Source: Pirellulaceae bacterium
Lineage (GTDB): Bacteria; Planctomycetota; Planctomycetia; Pirellulales; Pirellulaceae
Reading direction: 5' to 3'
Length of the DNA stretch: 8,051 bases
Assembly: GCA_030744095.1 (NCBI GenBank)
Contig: JASLRF010000645.1
Coordinates: 1-8,051, forward strand
How positions within the stretch are numbered: the stretch's first letter is position 1; every line of letters begins with the position of its first letter. Position numbers and translations under genes: made by a program. The notes below the pieces were generated by a model. The model was not told the DNA's origin, did not search any database, and saw only the letters and a list, made by a program, of their open reading frames with translations. Of this stretch, positions 6,513 to 8,051 are shown piece after piece.

Positions 6513-8051
6513 ATACGTCTCAACCGCTACAAACCCGCACGATATGCCGCCTTGTTGTCTTTGCCCTTCTGGTCTGGATGACCAGCGCAGCAGCCATGGC
6601 AACCGATCGCGAGGCCGCCAAACAGGTTCGCGAGGGAGTTCGTCTCCATCAGGCCGGCGACTTTGAACAAGCGGCCAAGGCATTCTCTAAAGCGGCGGAA
6701 ACGCTGCCGGCTAATCCCAGGGTCGCATTCAATCGAGGTTGCGCCCTGGCGGAGCAAGGCAAGCACGATGAAGCGGAATCACTGTTGCGTGATGCGGCGC
6801 AGTCGCGAGATTCTGCCTTGGCTGCGGCTGCCTTCTACAACCTGGGATGCCTCGCGGGCGATCAAATGAAAACCCTGTTCGGCGACCAACCGGAGGAAGC
6901 GGTCGGCGAGGCTCGTGAGAACGGGTTGCTACTGGTCCGTGCAGCCGTCGACCATTACCGCAACGTACTTCGAGTTAACACAGAGCACGCCGCGGCACGC
7001 CGTAATCTGGAATTACTGCGGATCTGGAGCAAGCACATTCAGGATCGCTGGGCGCAGCGTGATCGAGAGCGGCGTCGCGAGAAAATGAACCTATTGGAGT
7101 TTCTCGCCTGGCTTCAGGCCGAGCAACGTGAAACGCGAGCAATGGCGAAGGATCTGCCTGGCAAACTGGATTCACCTACACTTCGTCAAACCGCTCGCAA
7201 ACTGGCGGCGACACAACGCGCGTTGACGCTCGAAATCGAACCGCTCAAAGTCAAGCTCGACGAGGCCCTTCAACCGCCCCCAGACTCAGCAGCGCAACCA
7301 CCGGCGACCAGTGCACCAAATGCCCCCAAGCCCGCCTTGTCACCAGAGATGCTACAGGCCAGACAGGCACTTCACGGGCTAGCCGATCATGCTGGGCAGT
7401 CGATGTCGCACGCGGCCGATGAATTGGCGAATCGAAATGTATCCAGCGCGATCGTCGAACAAACCGAAGTATTACCGCCGCTGAACCAACTGTTCGAGCT
7501 CGTGGCGCCGTTTGAAGCGATCTTGTCGGCGGCGATTGAGTCCGAAACTGCGTTGATCGAAATGTCAACGCAGGCCACGGCCGGTGGTTCGGCCGGTACA
7601 ACCGGCGGCACACGGTCCGATCTCGAGGAGGCTGCAGAGGATCAACGATTTGTTTCGGGGTGGTCACGGATTCTGATCAGAAAAGCGGAGCAGCTGTTGA
7701 CCGAAGCCGAGTCAGCCGGTGACGTGGTGCCGGGAGGTGCCAGACCAACCGATATTAGCCCAACCGAGATTCCGCTGCCGACCGCCGAGACAGACGTCAC
7801 ACCAGCTGCGCCCAGCGACGCAGCTGCCGATTCTTCGCAAACCGCCACATCGACATCGGGTGGCGATTCGGCCCCGCCACCAACCGATCCCAAAGCCGCC
7901 TATCGGAAAGCCATCAAACTTGGTCCGCGAATCGAGAATCTAACAAGCGAGGCTGCTGACGATCTGCAGCAGCAAGCCTGGTCCGAAGCGTTACCCAAGC
8001 AGGAGGAATCACTCGAGCTACTTCAGGAAATCGCGGAATTGCTGCCACCAC
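6509..8051 (+). CDS. Exported TPR-repeat protein, BatC-like; C-terminus cut by right edge
   Basis: An ATG overlapping the previous stop opens a frame that runs unbroken to the right edge (514 codons visible). Residues 12-31 form a signal peptide ending AMA, with likely cleavage before T32. TPR-type helices follow: QVREGVRLHQAGDFEQAAKA (39-58), RVAFNRGCALAEQGKHDEAE (71-90) and LAAAAFYNLGCLAGDQ (104-119), then a further helical pair reaching about 171. Next come a charged segment (about 175-215, rich in Arg and Glu), helical blocks with a Pro/Ala linker (256-277), Gly/Thr-rich and Pro/Thr/Ala-rich low-complexity stretches (357-368 and 404-460), and a helical segment with LPKQEESLELLQEI (495-508). 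The protein should be periplasmic. In Bat operons a TPR protein (BatC-type) follows the VWA genes and is thought to scaffold the complex; this one is far longer than the short BatC proteins known elsewhere. Partner binding is inferred from context. Confidence 0.82.
   Translation, partial: MNTSQPLQTRTICRLVVFALLVWMTSAAAMATDREAAKQVREGVRLHQAGDFEQAAKAFSKAAETLPANPRVAFNRGCALAEQGKHDEAESLLRDAAQSRDSALAAAAFYNLGCLAGDQMKTLFGDQPEEAVGEARENGLLLVRAAVDHYRNVLRVNTEHAAARRNLELLRIWSKHIQDRWAQRDRERRREKMNLLEFLAWLQAEQRETRAMAKDLPGKLDSPTLRQTARKLAATQRALTLEIEPLKVKLDEALQPPPDSAAQPPATSAPNAPKPALSPEMLQARQALHGLADHAGQSMSHAADELANRNVSSAIVEQTEVLPPLNQLFELVAPFEAILSAAIESETALIEMSTQATAGGSAGTTGGTRSDLEEAAEDQRFVSGWSRILIRKAEQLLTEAESAGDVVPGGARPTDISPTEIPLPTAETDVTPAAPSDAAADSSQTATSTSGGDSAPPPTDPKAAYRKAIKLGPRIENLTSEAADDLQQQAWSEALPKQEESLELLQEIAELLPP

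Overview
The window looks like a planctomycete chromosome segment (Pirellulales-like). This is inferred from gene order and protein style: a sulfatase-fold gene facing a MoxR / DUF58 / von Willebrand factor A (VWA) / TPR cassette, mixed Shine-Dalgarno usage, a probable TTG start and moderate GC. No rRNA, tRNA or other marker is present to fix the taxonomy.

Left part (1-933, minus strand): the window opens inside a sulfatase-fold gene that is read leftwards and runs off the left edge. The N-terminal strand and Tyr-Gly region and the C-terminal sulfatase segment are recognisable. However, three active-site motifs are altered: Asp-Asp has become Asp-Arg, the Cys-x-Pro-x-Arg formylglycine motif is broken, and Asp-His-Gly has become Pro-Arg-Gly. 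It is therefore best read as a catalytically dead, sulfatase-like protein. A divergent intergenic region (934-1124) follows. It carries a good sigma70-like promoter candidate for the rightward genes, with an imperfect inverted repeat over its -35 box.

Main part (1125-8051, plus strand): six co-directional genes form a Bat-type (aerotolerance-related) operon. They are a MoxR AAA+ ATPase, a DUF58 protein with a VWA-like metal site, a BatD-like lipoprotein with a transmembrane helix, two membrane-anchored VWA proteins (BatA-like and BatB-like), and an exported TPR protein (BatC-like) cut by the right edge. Two junctions overlap (8 bp and 4 bp), suggesting translational coupling. Two gaps are longer. 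One (3043-3184) is partly very purine-rich. The other (5379-5480) contains a tandem array of the heptamer GAACATT.

How the genes may work together: in this family set, MoxR is thought to act as a chaperone-like ATPase in the cytoplasm, with DUF58 as partner. The VWA proteins present metal-dependent protein-binding domains at the inner membrane, while BatD-like and TPR proteins supply periplasmic and scaffold parts. The substrate is not known from the sequence. The points most worth a second look are the degenerate sulfatase facing the operon, the heptamer array between the two VWA genes, and the lipobox on the BatD-like protein.
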